From: Cyanobium sp. FACHB-13342 | GTDB taxonomy: Bacteria; Cyanobacteriota; Cyanobacteriia; PCC-6307; Cyanobiaceae | Assembly (NCBI RefSeq): GCF_014697415.1 | Contig: NZ_JACJRT010000009.1 | Span: 1 to 64,000, forward strand | Length of the DNA stretch: 64,000 nucleotides | Reading direction: 5' to 3' | Shown here: in pieces, positions 17,945-26,647 of the stretch | How positions within the stretch are numbered: position 1 is the first letter of the stretch | How the letters are laid out: every line of letters begins with the position of its first letter | Notes under the pieces: model-generated | What the model was told of the DNA's origin: nothing | Seen by the model: only the letters and a program-made list of their open reading frames with translations | Databases searched by the model: none | Program-made: the position numbers and the translations under genes

Positions 17945-19526
17945 ATGGCTGGCCCGCCGCTGGGGCCACCACCCGGGGCAGGGCGGTGGTCACGTCCCGC
18001 AGGGGATGGCTTGGGCTTCCCCATCCGCCGCCCGGCAGCTGGGGAGCGGTCCCCGGCGCAGCCTGCGCGGCCGCGTTGAACCAGGCCAGCAGCAGGCCCC
18101 GCAGGGGGCCGCCACCATCCTGCTGGGACGAGCGCAGATTGAAGTGGTCGGCCCGTTCCGCCAGCACCAAGCGGTGGCCGCTGTCGCCGGAGCGGGTGGC
18201 CCTGGCCATGGGCTCGATCGCCTCTGGCCCCGGGGGCACCACCCAATCGCTGCCGCCCGTGACCACCAACACCTTGGCGGACATCGCTCGGGCTGACTCC
18301 GTATCAAACAGCAGCCGCATCAGCGGACTCACCGCCACAGCGGTCACCACCCGGGGATCGGCGAGGGCCGCCGCTGCAGCCGTCCCCACGAAGTTGCACT
18401 GCAGCACCCAGCTGAGGTTGCGGGAGGGATCGGCCAGCTGATCACACAGCTGCTTGAGCCTGCTGTCGGTGGGCCGGGCCCCGGCCAGCTGCAGGGCCGT
18501 GGTGGCACCCCAGGAATGGCCGGCCACCAGCACCGCCTGGGTATTCACCGGCCGGCTCAGGCCCAGCCGGCCCTGAGCCGCCGCATCGATCACTGCCGAC
18601 ACATCCTTGGGCCGTAGCGCCAGCTCCTCAGGCTTGGGTGGCGGCTGCTGACCCAGCAGCATGGCCCGCTGCTGGCTCTGGTCGCTGCCGGGATGGCGGG
18701 GCAGCACCACCGTGTAGCCGTGGCTGGCGAGGTGGATCGCCCACCCCTCAAAGTTGCTGGGGTCATCCCACAGACCATGGGAAATCACCACCAACCGGTT
18801 GGGAGTGGCCGTGGATCCCCGGTTGGGCTCAACCACCACCACGGCGAGGGGCTCGGGGCGATGGGGCGCGCTGATGGAGACATCGCGGCGGGCCGGCGTG
18901 GAAAGGCCCGCCACCAGGAGGCGCCCCTCGCTGCTTACCGGCGGCACGGCGGCAATCAGCTGGTCCGCGGGCAGGCGCTGGCGGCGAAATCGCTGCACGG
19001 CGGAGCCCAACCGGCCCAGCTGCACCGTGACGCTCTCGCCCGGCAGCTGCTCCAGCACATCCAGCAGGCTGATGCCCCCCTTGGCGGCGGCCCGTTCCAT
19101 CGCCTGCTGGAACTGCGCCGGCTGCAGGGGATCGGGGAGGCCATCAATGTCGCCGAGGGCTCCCACCACCAGCAGCACCTGGTCCAGCAGGGGCGACCCC
19201 TGGGCGTTGCGCACCACGGCCCGAAGCTCCAGGGGCAAGTTGGATTGCAGCACCGCCTGGAGCTTCCGGCCGATCACCCCATCGGTGGCCCGATCGAGCT
19301 CGGCCAGATCGCTGTCGCCGGCCATCAGGGCCTGGGGACTGCGCAACTCGGCCACCCGGATCGTGAAGTCGGTGTCGAGCAGCGGCAGACGCAGCTTGAT
19401 GGTTTCGATCGCCCGGGCCGCCGTTGGGGCCAACAGCGCGGCCGAGCCCAGTCCCAGGGCCAGGGCGCGCAGGGCCCGGGGGGCAAAGGGGCGAACAACC
19501 ATGGGGAGGGCCGGCATTGGGGCCAT
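17943..19526 (-). CDS. Exported alpha/beta hydrolase with N-terminal DUF1400-like region
   Basis: The 527-residue protein begins with a signal-peptide-like segment (ALRALALGLGSAALLAPTAARA). About 180 residues follow that resemble the DUF1400 region found ahead of cyanobacterial hydrolases. The catalytic part contains VVISHGLWDDPSNFEGWA (oxyanion side), the nucleophile elbow GHSWGA with Ser338, and VTGGSDWVVPP and ADHFN near the expected Asp and His, similar to platelet-activating-factor acetylhydrolase-like enzymes. Substrate unknown. Possible ATG starts are 19526, 19517 and 19502; the first lies 11 bases after the upstream gene's stop, so the two probably form an operon. Confidence 0.8.
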   Translation of the reverse strand: MAPMPALPMVVRPFAPRALRALALGLGSAALLAPTAARAIETIKLRLPLLDTDFTIRVAELRSPQALMAGDSDLAELDRATDGVIGRKLQAVLQSNLPLELRAVVRNAQGSPLLDQVLLVVGALGDIDGLPDPLQPAQFQQAMERAAAKGGISLLDVLEQLPGESVTVQLGRLGSAVQRFRRQRLPADQLIAAVPPVSSEGRLLVAGLSTPARRDVSISAPHRPEPLAVVVVEPNRGSTATPNRLVVISHGLWDDPSNFEGWAIHLASHGYTVVLPRHPGSDQSQQRAMLLGQQPPPKPEELALRPKDVSAVIDAAAQGRLGLSRPVNTQAVLVAGHSWGATTALQLAGARPTDSRLKQLCDQLADPSRNLSWVLQCNFVGTAAAAALADPRVVTAVAVSPLMRLLFDTESARAMSAKVLVVTGGSDWVVPPGPEAIEPMARATRSGDSGHRLVLAERADHFNLRSSQQDGGGPLRGLLLAWFNAAAQAAPGTAPQLPGGGWGSPSHPLRDVTTALPRVVAPAAGQP

Positions 19527-19537
19527 CCTGGCCTGGC

Positions 19538-20062
19538 TCAGCCCTCCGCCACCGCCTCGATCGCCGCCGCGATGGCCTGGCGCTGGTCGGCGTCGTAGCC
19601 CCAACGCTCCAGGAAGGCCACGTCGTCACCCTCGCCTGCTGTTGCAGCCAGCAGGGTTTCCAGGCGCTGCTTCACCGCCTGGGGCTCCAGGCCCCGCAGC
19701 AATTCGGTGCAGCGGGCCTGGACCCGCTCGGAGGCAGCCTGCTGGGCCCCATCCCCGGTCCGCCGGTGGTGCAGCACCATCGCCGTGCTCATCGCCAGGT
19801 TGCGGGCCGACAGGTCCACCACCCCCTCCCCGGCCAGCCGCAGCTGCAGCAGCAGCGGTTCGGGCAGCCGATCCATCAGGGGGGCATCACCGGCCAGACT
19901 CACCACGAAAAAACCGCGGGCGCCATCCCTGCTGGCCACCAGCTCGGCCACCCGATCAGCCAGCACCTCGTCGCTGAGTTCCCCGTTCTCCCAGAGGGCC
20001 AGCCACTGGGCGGTGATCTCCATGGCCTGCTGGAAGGTGGGTTGGCGAGGAGCTGGGGTCAT
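19538..20062 (-). CDS. Conserved hypothetical protein
   Basis: A 174-residue soluble, mostly helical protein beginning MTPAPRQPTFQQAMEITAQW. It is rich in Leu, Ala and Glu, with a central ARGFFVVSLAGD stretch and no catalytic motif that can be recognised. The start at 20062 is chosen because upstream residues are Arg/Cys-rich and do not look like coding sequence. It precedes the exported hydrolase by 11 bases and is divergent from the acetolactate decarboxylase gene. Confidence 0.7.
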   Translation of the reverse strand: MTPAPRQPTFQQAMEITAQWLALWENGELSDEVLADRVAELVASRDGARGFFVVSLAGDAPLMDRLPEPLLLQLRLAGEGVVDLSARNLAMSTAMVLHHRRTGDGAQQAASERVQARCTELLRGLEPQAVKQRLETLLAATAGEGDDVAFLERWGYDADQRQAIAAAIEAVAEG

Positions 20063-20120
20063 CGCGGTGGACAGAAGTGGCATGCAACAGCAGCCTATGG
20101 GCGTTGCCCGCATCGCTTCG

Positions 20121-20975
20121 ATGTCCCGCCACCGCCATGGGTTGCAGCTGCACCTGCCGGAGGGCCACCGCCGGGCCCTGGAGGACCATTGCCGTCGCAC
20201 GGGCGAGAGCGCCGACCACGTGCTGCGGGCGGCCCTGGGCGACTATCTCGACCTGGAGCACCACACCCTCTGGCAGGTGTCCACCTCCACGGCCGTGGTG
20301 GAGGGCGTGTCCCAGGGCTGCCTGCGGGTGGGCGAACTGGCCAGCCACGGCGATTTTGGCCTGGGCACCTTCGACCACCTCGATGGCGAAGGGGTGCTGC
20401 TGGAGGGCGAGTGCTGGCAGGCCCGGGCCGATGGATCCCTGAGCCGAGCCCCCGACGACGAACTGACGCCGTTCTTTGTGGTGACCCATTTCCACAGCGA
20501 CCAGCAGCACCAGTTCGAGCAGGTGACCAGCTGGGCCGACCTCTGCAGCCGCCTCGACGCGTTGCGGCCCAGCGACAACCTCTTCATGGCCATCCGGGTG
20601 CGCGGCCTGCTGGATCGCCTTGAGGTGCGCACCGTCAGCGCCGTGGAGACGGGCACGGACCTGGAGGCCGCCGCCGCGGTCCAGACCGTGTTTGACCACC
20701 GCAACCTGGGCGGCACCCTGGTGGGCTTCTGGTCGCCGCGTTACGTCAGCAGCCTGAACATCCCTGGTTATCACTTCCATTTCCTCAGCGACGATCGCCA
20801 GTGCGGCGGCCACGTCCTGGAGAACGGCGCCCTGGAAGCCGCCCGGTTGACCGTGGAGTTGCACCTGGAATCCGACCTGCGGGTGGCCCTGCCCCAGACG
20901 CGCGACTTCCTCCAGGCTGACCTCAGCCGCGATCCCAGCGAAGCCCTGGCCCGGGCCGAAGCCAAACCCTGCTGA
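20121..20975 (+). CDS. budA: Alpha-acetolactate decarboxylase with N-terminal ribbon-helix-helix-like extension
   Basis: Acetolactate decarboxylase converts (S)-2-acetolactate to acetoin, diverting carbon from valine/leucine synthesis. In this 284-residue protein the catalytic domain begins near residue 49 (LWQVSTSTAVVEGV). It has GDFGLGTFDHLDGEGVLLEGE, FFVVTHFHSD, SPRYVSSLNIPGYHFHFLSDDRQCGGHV. His218, His220 and His231 keep the spacing of the known zinc ligands (H194/H196/H207 in the Brevibacillus enzyme), so activity is likely. The first ~45 residues (LQLHLPEGHRRALEDHCRRTGESADHVLRAALGDYL, split here for length) are not part of the family and look like a CopG/Arc ribbon-helix-helix. Start codon uncertain among 20121, 20097 and 20082. 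Confidence 0.87.
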   Translation: MSRHRHGLQLHLPEGHRRALEDHCRRTGESADHVLRAALGDYLDLEHHTLWQVSTSTAVVEGVSQGCLRVGELASHGDFGLGTFDHLDGEGVLLEGECWQARADGSLSRAPDDELTPFFVVTHFHSDQQHQFEQVTSWADLCSRLDALRPSDNLFMAIRVRGLLDRLEVRTVSAVETGTDLEAAAAVQTVFDHRNLGGTLVGFWSPRYVSSLNIPGYHFHFLSDDRQCGGHVLENGALEAARLTVELHLESDLRVALPQTRDFLQADLSRDPSEALARAEAKPC

Positions 20976-21001
20976 GGCCTGCCGGCTGCCAGGCTGGACC
21001 G

Positions 21002-21931
21002 ATGGAGTTTCCCGCGACCATCCCGGCCCTGCCCACGAGCCCTGAGGGCTTTCGCTCCGGCTTCGTGGCCCTGATCGGCCGGCCCAACGTGGGCAAATCC
21101 ACCCTGCTCAACCAGTTGGTGGGCGAAAAGGTGGCGATCACCTCGCCGGTGGCCCAGACCACCCGCAACCGGCTGCGAGCCATCCTCACCACCCCGGCAG
21201 CCCAGCTGGTGCTGCTCGACACCCCGGGCATCCACAAGCCCCACCACCTGCTCGGAGAGCGGCTGGTGCAGAGCGCCCGGGGCGCCATCGGCGAGGTGGA
21301 TGTGGTGCTGCTGCTGGTGGACGGCAGCGAACCCGCCGGCCGGGGTGATGGCTTCATCGTGGAGCTGCTGCAGCACTGCCGCGCCCCGGTGCACGTGGCC
21401 CTCAACAAGAACGACCTGGTGGATCCGGAGCGGGCCGAAGGGCTGGCGCAGAGCTACCGCGAGCTGGCGGGCGACTGGCCCCTCCACCCGGTGAGCGCCC
21501 TCAGCGGCGAGGGCACCGAAGCCTTGGTGGCCGCCCTGGCCGCCGACCTGCCGGAGGGGCCCCACCTCTATCCCCCGGATGCGGTGAGCGATCAGCCCGA
21601 GCAACTGCTTCTGGCGGAACTGATTCGCGAGCAGGTGCTGCACCACACCCGCGAGGAGGTGCCCCACTCGGTGGCGGTGCAGATCGAGCGCATCGTTGAC
21701 GACGGCCCCCGCACCGCCGTGCTGGCCACCGTGCTTGTGGAGCGCAGCAGTCAGAAGGGGATCCTGATCGGCAAAGGTGGCCGCATGCTCAAGGAGATCG
21801 GCAGCGGCGCCCGCCAGCAGATGCAGAAGCTGATCGACGGGCCGGTGTATCTGGAGCTGTTCGTGAAGGTGGTGCCCAACTGGCGCCGCAGCGCCGCCCG
21901 CCTGAGCGAACTGGGCTACCGGGGCGACTAG
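21002..21931 (+). CDS. era: GTPase Era
   Basis: Era is a Ras-like GTPase that binds 16S rRNA near its 3' end and helps 30S maturation. The 309-residue protein has G1 GRPNVGKS, switch II DTPGIHKP, NKND as G4 and SALSGEG as G5, followed by a C-terminal KH domain with the GKGGRMLKEIGSGARQQMQKL signature. Length is normal. It stands 26 bases after the decarboxylase gene, and a toxin-antitoxin pair follows. Confidence 0.96.
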   Translation: MEFPATIPALPTSPEGFRSGFVALIGRPNVGKSTLLNQLVGEKVAITSPVAQTTRNRLRAILTTPAAQLVLLDTPGIHKPHHLLGERLVQSARGAIGEVDVVLLLVDGSEPAGRGDGFIVELLQHCRAPVHVALNKNDLVDPERAEGLAQSYRELAGDWPLHPVSALSGEGTEALVAALAADLPEGPHLYPPDAVSDQPEQLLLAELIREQVLHHTREEVPHSVAVQIERIVDDGPRTAVLATVLVERSSQKGILIGKGGRMLKEIGSGARQQMQKLIDGPVYLELFVKVVPNWRRSAARLSELGYRGD

Positions 21932-21971
21932 GCCGCTGCTGCTTAGCCGCTTTGCCGGCTAAGCTGAGCGA

Positions 21972-22199
21972 ATGCAGGTCAACCTCCACGACGCCAAGAC
22001 CCATCTCTCCCGCTACGTGGAGCAGGCACTCGATGGCGAGGAGGTGGTGATCGCCCGGGCCGGCAAGGCCCTGGTGCGTCTGGTGCCGGTGGATGAGACC
22101 CCTCGCCAGCGCGAACTCGGCTTTCTACGGGGGTCTGCTGTTCTGGACTGCGACCTCAAAGCCGACTTCCAGGAGGACATCGAATCGATGTTCGGCTGA
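21972..22199 (+). CDS. Phd/YefM-type antitoxin
   Basis: The 75-residue protein has the N-terminal DNA-binding fold of Phd antitoxins (MQVNLHDAKTHLSRYVEQAL...GEEVVIARAGKALVRLVP), and a short C-terminal tail (FQEDIESMFG) that would wrap around the toxin. Its stop codon shares one base with the start of the PIN-domain gene. Such antitoxins usually repress their own operon. Confidence 0.9.
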   Translation: MQVNLHDAKTHLSRYVEQALDGEEVVIARAGKALVRLVPVDETPRQRELGFLRGSAVLDCDLKADFQEDIESMFG

Positions 22200-22639
22200 T
22201 GGAAACAGCCAGCTCAAGCCAACCGAATTTGAGCCCGCAACTGCTCGACACCCAGCTGCTGCTCTGGCTGGCCATCTCCCCGGAACGCCTACCGGCAGCG
22301 TTGTGTGGAAACCTCCGTGATCGCCGCTTGCCGTTGCTGTATAGCGTTGTGAGCCTCTGGGAAGTGGCGATCAAAACCTCCCTCGGCAAACCCGGATTCC
22401 TCGTCGACGCCACGCAGTTGCGTGACGGGCTGAAACAGCAGGGTCTTCAGGAACTGGGAATCGCGCCTGAACACTGCCTGGCCGTGCAGCACCTGCCCTG
22501 GATCCATCGCGACCCCTTCGACCGGCTGCTGGTGGCCCAGGCCATCCAGGCGGAGCTCACCCTGCTCACGGCCGATCGCATCCTCAGCGGCTACGGGGCC
22601 CAGGTGGTTTGGGTGGGCAACGCGAGTCCTGGCGACTGA
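22199..22639 (+). CDS. vapC: PIN-domain ribonuclease toxin (VapC-like)
   Basis: A 146-residue PIN-domain protein of the type paired with Phd antitoxins. The metal-binding acids are all present: Asp in LLDTQLLLW, Glu in SLWEVAIK, Asp in HRDPFDRLLVAQA and Asp in LLTADRIL, so the nuclease is probably active, cutting tRNA or other RNA. Its G+C is slightly below its neighbours. It starts on the last base of the antitoxin stop, the usual coupling. The pair sits between two core genes, era and the lyase gene. Confidence 0.9.
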   Translation: METASSSQPNLSPQLLDTQLLLWLAISPERLPAALCGNLRDRRLPLLYSVVSLWEVAIKTSLGKPGFLVDATQLRDGLKQQGLQELGIAPEHCLAVQHLPWIHRDPFDRLLVAQAIQAELTLLTADRILSGYGAQVVWVGNASPGD

Positions 22640-22652
22640 GAGAATCGTCCCC

Positions 22653-23165
22653 ATGACCGAGCCCAGCACCGACACCGCCCCCTTCCCCCCTGAGGAGATC
22701 GGTGCCTTCCTGCGCCACTGCGCCGGCGAATGGATGAGCCTGCGCAGCCAGTTCAGCCTGGGCACGGTGAGCACCGGCGCAGACCCCGACGCGGAAGACA
22801 GTGACGTCTGGCACAGCAGCGAGCGGGGCGAACTGGTGGTGACCTTTCTGGAGCCCGAAGCCCCCGGTGGCCCCGGGGGTCTGAGGGTCGGCCCGAAGGA
22901 TGGCGGAACCCAGGACCTGCAATTCAGTGGGGATGGGGTGTTCCGCAACGGCCCCCAACAGGGCCGCTGGCAGCTCTGGCCCGACGGCAGCCTGGAGCTG
23001 GTGATCACCACCGAGGGCCGGGAGGTGCGCGAGCGCATCTGGTTCACCAAGCCCAACCTGCGCCTGCGCAGCACCGTGGTGACCCGGGCCGATGGCCTCC
23101 CGGATCGGGCCAGCTTCAGCTCCGAGATCCGCCGGGTGAGCCGGCCCGCCGAACCCGCCACCTGA
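22653..23165 (+). CDS. Phycobiliprotein chromophore lyase, CpcS/CpeS family
   Basis: CpcS/CpeS lyases attach phycocyanobilin or phycoerythrobilin to a conserved cysteine of phycobiliprotein subunits. The 170-residue protein is a lipocalin-like beta barrel with the family features: N-terminal FLRHCAGEWMSLRSQF, and near the C-terminus ERIWFTKPNLRLRSTVV and RASFSSEIRRVS. The exact subfamily (CpcS, CpeS, CpeU) cannot be set by eye. The gene implies phycobilisomes, consistent with OCP elsewhere in the window. trmD follows five bases later. Confidence 0.87.
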   Translation: MTEPSTDTAPFPPEEIGAFLRHCAGEWMSLRSQFSLGTVSTGADPDAEDSDVWHSSERGELVVTFLEPEAPGGPGGLRVGPKDGGTQDLQFSGDGVFRNGPQQGRWQLWPDGSLELVITTEGREVRERIWFTKPNLRLRSTVVTRADGLPDRASFSSEIRRVSRPAEPAT

Positions 23166-23169
23166 GCCC

Positions 23170-23871
23170 ATGCGCCTCGATGTGGTGAGCCTGGCCCCGG
23201 AGGCCTTCGCGCCCCTGCTGGAGCTGGGGGTCATCGGCCGGGCCTTTGCCGCTGGCATCGCGGCGCTGCACACCCACAACCCCCGCGACTACGCCACCGA
23301 CAAGTACCGCAAGGTGGACGACGAGCCCTACGGCGGTGGAGCAGGCATGGTGCTCAAGCCCGAGCCGGTGTTTGCGGCGGTGGAGGCGATTCCGGTGCTG
23401 CCACGGCGGCGGGTGCTGCTGATGAGCCCCCAGGGCAGCCCGCTGCAGCAGGCCGACCTGCGCCGCTGGGCCGGTGGCTACGAGCAGCTGGTGCTGATCT
23501 GCGGCCACTACGAGGGCTTCGACGAGCGCATCCGCGCCCTGGCCGATGAGGAGGTGTCGATCGGCGATTTCGTGCTCACCGGCGGCGAGCTGCCGGCGGC
23601 CGTGATCATCAACGGGGTGGTGCGACTGCTGCCCGGCACCGTGGGCAGCGAGGCCTGCCTGGAGGAGGAGAGCCACAGCGCCCTGCTGCTGGAACACCCC
23701 CACTACACCCGCCCCGCCAGCTTCCGGGAGCTGGAGGTGCCCACGGTGCTCCGCAGTGGCGACCACGGCGCCATCGCCCGCTGGCGCGCTGAGCAGCAGC
23801 AACAGCGCACAGCTGAGCGCCGCCCAGATCTCTATGCCCGCTGGCGGCAGCAACAGCAGATTCAGCAGTAG
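23170..23871 (+). CDS. trmD: tRNA (guanine-N1-)-methyltransferase
   Basis: TrmD methylates G37 of tRNAs that read CNN and other codons, preventing frameshifting. The 233-residue protein has the SPOUT-fold trefoil knot: [23 protein letters not shown] and [17 protein letters not shown], plus the N-terminal [26 protein letters not shown]. It is full length with a Gln-rich C-terminal end. It follows the lyase gene by four bases. Confidence 0.97.
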   Translation: MRLDVVSLAPEAFAPLLELGVIGRAFAAGIAALHTHNPRDYATDKYRKVDDEPYGGGAGMVLKPEPVFAAVEAIPVLPRRRVLLMSPQGSPLQQADLRRWAGGYEQLVLICGHYEGFDERIRALADEEVSIGDFVLTGGELPAAVIINGVVRLLPGTVGSEACLEEESHSALLLEHPHYTRPASFRELEVPTVLRSGDHGAIARWRAEQQQQRTAERRPDLYARWRQQQQIQQ

Positions 23872-23929
23872 GAAGCATCTGGCCTCAAGCGAAGCCAGGC
23901 TGGGAGGTACCAACGCTCCTCCGCCAACG

Positions 23930-24319
23930 ATGCTGCTCACCACCACCCCCAGCCTGGAGGGGCGGCCGATCTGCCATTACCTCGGCTTGGTGCACGGCGA
24001 GACGATCCTCGGTGCCAACCTGTTTCGCGACATCCTCGCCTCGATCCGCGACCTGGTGGGCGGCCGGGCCCGGGCCTACGAAACCACCCTGGAGCGGGCG
24101 CGGGAGATGGCGCTGCAGGAGCTCAGCCGGCGGGCCCGGCTGCTGGGCGCCGATGCCGTGGTGGGCGTGCGGATGGATTACGAAGTGCTGGGCCAGGCGG
24201 GCGGCATGCTGATGGCCTGCGCCAGCGGCACGGCCGTAAGGCTCGAGCCTGCTGGGAATTGGGCGCCTGGAGATGGGGGCCTCCTGCCGCCACCGCCGCC
24301 CCGGCCGCCTCAGCCCTGA
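23930..24319 (+). CDS. YbjQ/UPF0145 family protein
   Basis: The 129-residue product matches the small YbjQ family, which forms pentamers of unknown function: [34 protein letters not shown], then the [39 protein letters not shown] region. The last 20 residues are Pro/Gly-rich and not family-like. The ATG at 23930 is chosen because it starts the conserved part. The 3' end overlaps the SPFH gene by ten bases. Confidence 0.88.
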   Translation: MLLTTTPSLEGRPICHYLGLVHGETILGANLFRDILASIRDLVGGRARAYETTLERAREMALQELSRRARLLGADAVVGVRMDYEVLGQAGGMLMACASGTAVRLEPAGNWAPGDGGLLPPPPPRPPQP

Positions 24320-25191
24320 CCCTGCTGCAAATTGCGCAGGGCCGTCAGCAGGGCCGCCGGGCTCTGGGGATCCACCATCAGCACGCTGCCGCCGGGGGCC
24401 TGGGCCATCTGCTCACCCATGGCCATCCAGTCGCTGGCCAGCAGCAGGCGCAGCGCTTCGGCCGCCGCCGGGTTGCCGCCAATCGCTTCGGCCAGGCGGG
24501 TGGCGGCATCGGCCCTGGCCTGGGCCAGCAGGGTTTGTTGCTTGGCCTGGGCTTCGGCATCCAGCAGCAGGGCTTCGGCCCGGCCCCGGGCCGCATTCAC
24601 CTGGGAGTCGCGCTCGCCCTCGGAGCGCAGGATCGCCGCCCGCTTCTCCCGCTCGGCCGTCATCTGCTGCTCCATCGCCTGCTGCACCCCACGGGAAGGC
24701 TGGATGTCGCGCAGCTCCACCCGGGTCACCTTCACGCCCCAGGGATCGGTGGCCTGATCGAGCTCCTGGAGCAGCGTCTCATTCACCTCGCTGCGGGTGG
24801 TGAAGGTCTGGTCGAGGTCGAGCTTGCCCATCTCGGCCCGGATCTGGGTGAGCACCAGGTTCACCATGGCCGCCTGCAGGTTGTCGACGGCGTAGTAGGC
24901 CCGGGCGTGCTCCAGCAGCTGCCAGTACACCACCGCATCCACCTCGATGCCGACGTTGTCGCGGGTGATGCACTGCTGGGGCGGGATGTCGAGCACCCGC
25001 TCCTTGAGCGATTCATGGCTCACCACCTTCTCCAGCACCGGCAGCACCAGCGACAGGCCGGGCTGCAGCTGGCGGTCGTACTTGCCGAGCCGCTCCACCA
25101 GCCGCGACTGGCCGCCGCTGGTGACCTTGACGCTGCTCACCCCCAGCAGGGCCATCAGCACCAGGGCGGGCAAAGACAACAGCGCTTCCAC
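24310..25191 (-). CDS. SPFH/stomatin-like membrane protease-associated protein
   Basis: A 293-residue stomatin-type protein: N-terminal membrane anchor ([14 protein letters not shown]), SPFH domain with [24 protein letters not shown] and [15 protein letters not shown], a conserved [25 protein letters not shown], then a coiled-coil rich in Ala, Glu and Arg. These proteins form ring-like scaffolds in the membrane. An NfeD-like gene begins 67 bases away on the other strand; NfeD and SPFH proteins commonly work as partners. Confidence 0.92.
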   Translation of the reverse strand: MEALLSLPALVLMALLGVSSVKVTSGGQSRLVERLGKYDRQLQPGLSLVLPVLEKVVSHESLKERVLDIPPQQCITRDNVGIEVDAVVYWQLLEHARAYYAVDNLQAAMVNLVLTQIRAEMGKLDLDQTFTTRSEVNETLLQELDQATDPWGVKVTRVELRDIQPSRGVQQAMEQQMTAEREKRAAILRSEGERDSQVNAARGRAEALLLDAEAQAKQQTLLAQARADAATRLAEAIGGNPAAAEALRLLLASDWMAMGEQMAQAPGGSVLMVDPQSPAALLTALRNLQQGQG

Positions 25192-25258
25192 GGCAACGCC
25201 CCAAGCATCAGGGCCTCACGCTAGTCAGCATGGGTGGGCTGAACCAGCAGCCCCTGCC

Positions 25259-25684
25259 ATGGCCCCCGTTCCGATCCTCTGGCTGCTGCTGGCCTGCGGC
25301 CTGCTGGGGCTGGGCCTGGTGGGCGCCGACGTGGACGGCCTGCTGCCCGCTGCGGTCGTGGCCCTGGGGCTGTCGCTGGCCACGGTGTGGTGGCCGCTGC
25401 CGCCCCTGCTGCAGCTGGGATTGCTGGTGGGTCTCACCGGTCTGGGGGTGCTGGGCCTGCGGCGCTGGTCAGGGCGGCAACGCCACCACAACCTGGCGCC
25501 AGCGGAGACGGCCGAGGTGATCAGCGGCTTTGGCGAGGGCGAGACGGGCCGGGTGCGCTGGCAGGGCCAGAGCTGGAGCGCCATCAACCTCAGGGGAAGC
25601 CAGCCGCTGGCACCGGGCAGCTGGGTGACCGTGATGGGCCGCGACGGCAACCAGCTGCAGGTGATGGAGCCTGGGGGAGACTGA
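25259..25684 (+). CDS. NfeD-like membrane protein
   Basis: The 141-residue product has two to three membrane segments ([51 protein letters not shown]) followed by an OB-fold-like C-terminal domain ([24 protein letters not shown]...[17 protein letters not shown]), which is the short NfeD architecture. Its divergent neighbour is an SPFH protein, the normal partner. ispF follows after 19 bases. Confidence 0.83.
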   Translation: MAPVPILWLLLACGLLGLGLVGADVDGLLPAAVVALGLSLATVWWPLPPLLQLGLLVGLTGLGVLGLRRWSGRQRHHNLAPAETAEVISGFGEGETGRVRWQGQSWSAINLRGSQPLAPGSWVTVMGRDGNQLQVMEPGGD

Positions 25685-25703
25685 GACCAGAGATCAGGGG
25701 CAG

Positions 25704-26189
25704 ATGCAACTCCGCATCGGCAACGGCTACGACATCCACCGCCTCGTGCCGGGGCGGCCGCTGATCCTCGGCGGCCAACGGCTGGAGCACCCCGCCGGCC
25801 TGGGACTCGATGGCCACAGCGATGCGGACGTGCTGGTGCATGCCGTGATGGATGCCCTGCTGGGCGCCCTGTCCCTGGGGGACATCGGCCTCTACTTCCC
25901 CCCCGATGACGCCCGCTGGCAGGGAGCCGACAGCCTGGAGCTGCTGGAACAGGTGGTGGCCCTGGTGATGGAACGGGGCTGGAGCGTGGTGAACCTGGAC
26001 ACGGTGGTGGTGGCCGAGCGCCCCAAGCTCAAACCCCACATCGCCGCCATGCGCGCGGCCATTGCCAGCCACATGGGCCTCGATCCAGGCCAGGTGGGCG
26101 TCAAGGCCACCACCAACGAACAACTGGGCGCCGAAGGCCGGGAGGAGGGCATCTCCTGCCACGCCGTGGCCTTGCTGCAGAAGCCATGA
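25704..26189 (+). CDS. ispF: 2-C-methyl-D-erythritol 2,4-cyclodiphosphate synthase
   Basis: IspF is the fifth enzyme of the MEP isoprenoid pathway, which in this organism supplies carotenoid and phytol precursors. The 161-residue protein has [11 protein letters not shown], with the Asp-x-His metal ligands, [27 protein letters not shown], and [17 protein letters not shown] near the C-terminus. Full length. The stop overlaps the ATG of the next gene (ATGA). Confidence 0.97.
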   Translation: MQLRIGNGYDIHRLVPGRPLILGGQRLEHPAGLGLDGHSDADVLVHAVMDALLGALSLGDIGLYFPPDDARWQGADSLELLEQVVALVMERGWSVVNLDTVVVAERPKLKPHIAAMRAAIASHMGLDPGQVGVKATTNEQLGAEGREEGISCHAVALLQKP

Positions 26190-26647
26190 CCCCCCTTCGC
26201 TGGCGCCGGGTTTCTAGCCTGATCGGACTGTTGTTGATTCAGGGGGTGACGCTGGTGCTGTTGCTGTCCGGCCATGCCGCGCCGGTGCGGGCGGCCTTTG
26301 CCGAGCCCGATGGCGCCTACGACGTGGTGGTGGTGGAGCACCTGCGGCTGAAGGTGCCGGCCGAGGCCCGCCAGGCCTGGATCCAGGCCGAGCAGGGCAG
26401 CTGGGAGCCCTGGCTGGCCCAGCAAGAGGGTTTCCTCGATCGCCAGCTGCTCTGGGATCCGGCCACCGAAGAGGGCACCCTGCTGATCCGCTGGGCCGAT
26501 CGGGAGCACTGGAAGGCGATTCCCGATGCCGAGGTGCAGGCGGTGCAGGAGCGGTTTGAGCGGCTGGCCCGCGCCGCCACAGGCAGCAGCGACAGCGACG
26601 ACAATCCCTTCCCGCTCGTGTTCGAAGGTGAGCTGCTGACGCCATGA
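26186..26647 (+). CDS. TIGR03792 family cyanobacterial protein (exported)
   Basis: A 153-residue protein with a signal peptide or membrane anchor ([25 protein letters not shown]) and a ferredoxin-like alpha/beta domain with [43 protein letters not shown] (shown in part), the cyanobacterial TIGR03792 pattern, resembling antibiotic-monooxygenase-like folds. Function unknown. It overlaps both neighbours by four bases, so it belongs to the ispF transcript. Confidence 0.82.
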   Translation: MTPLRWRRVSSLIGLLLIQGVTLVLLLSGHAAPVRAAFAEPDGAYDVVVVEHLRLKVPAEARQAWIQAEQGSWEPWLAQQEGFLDRQLLWDPATEEGTLLIRWADREHWKAIPDAEVQAVQERFERLARAATGSSDSDDNPFPLVFEGELLTP

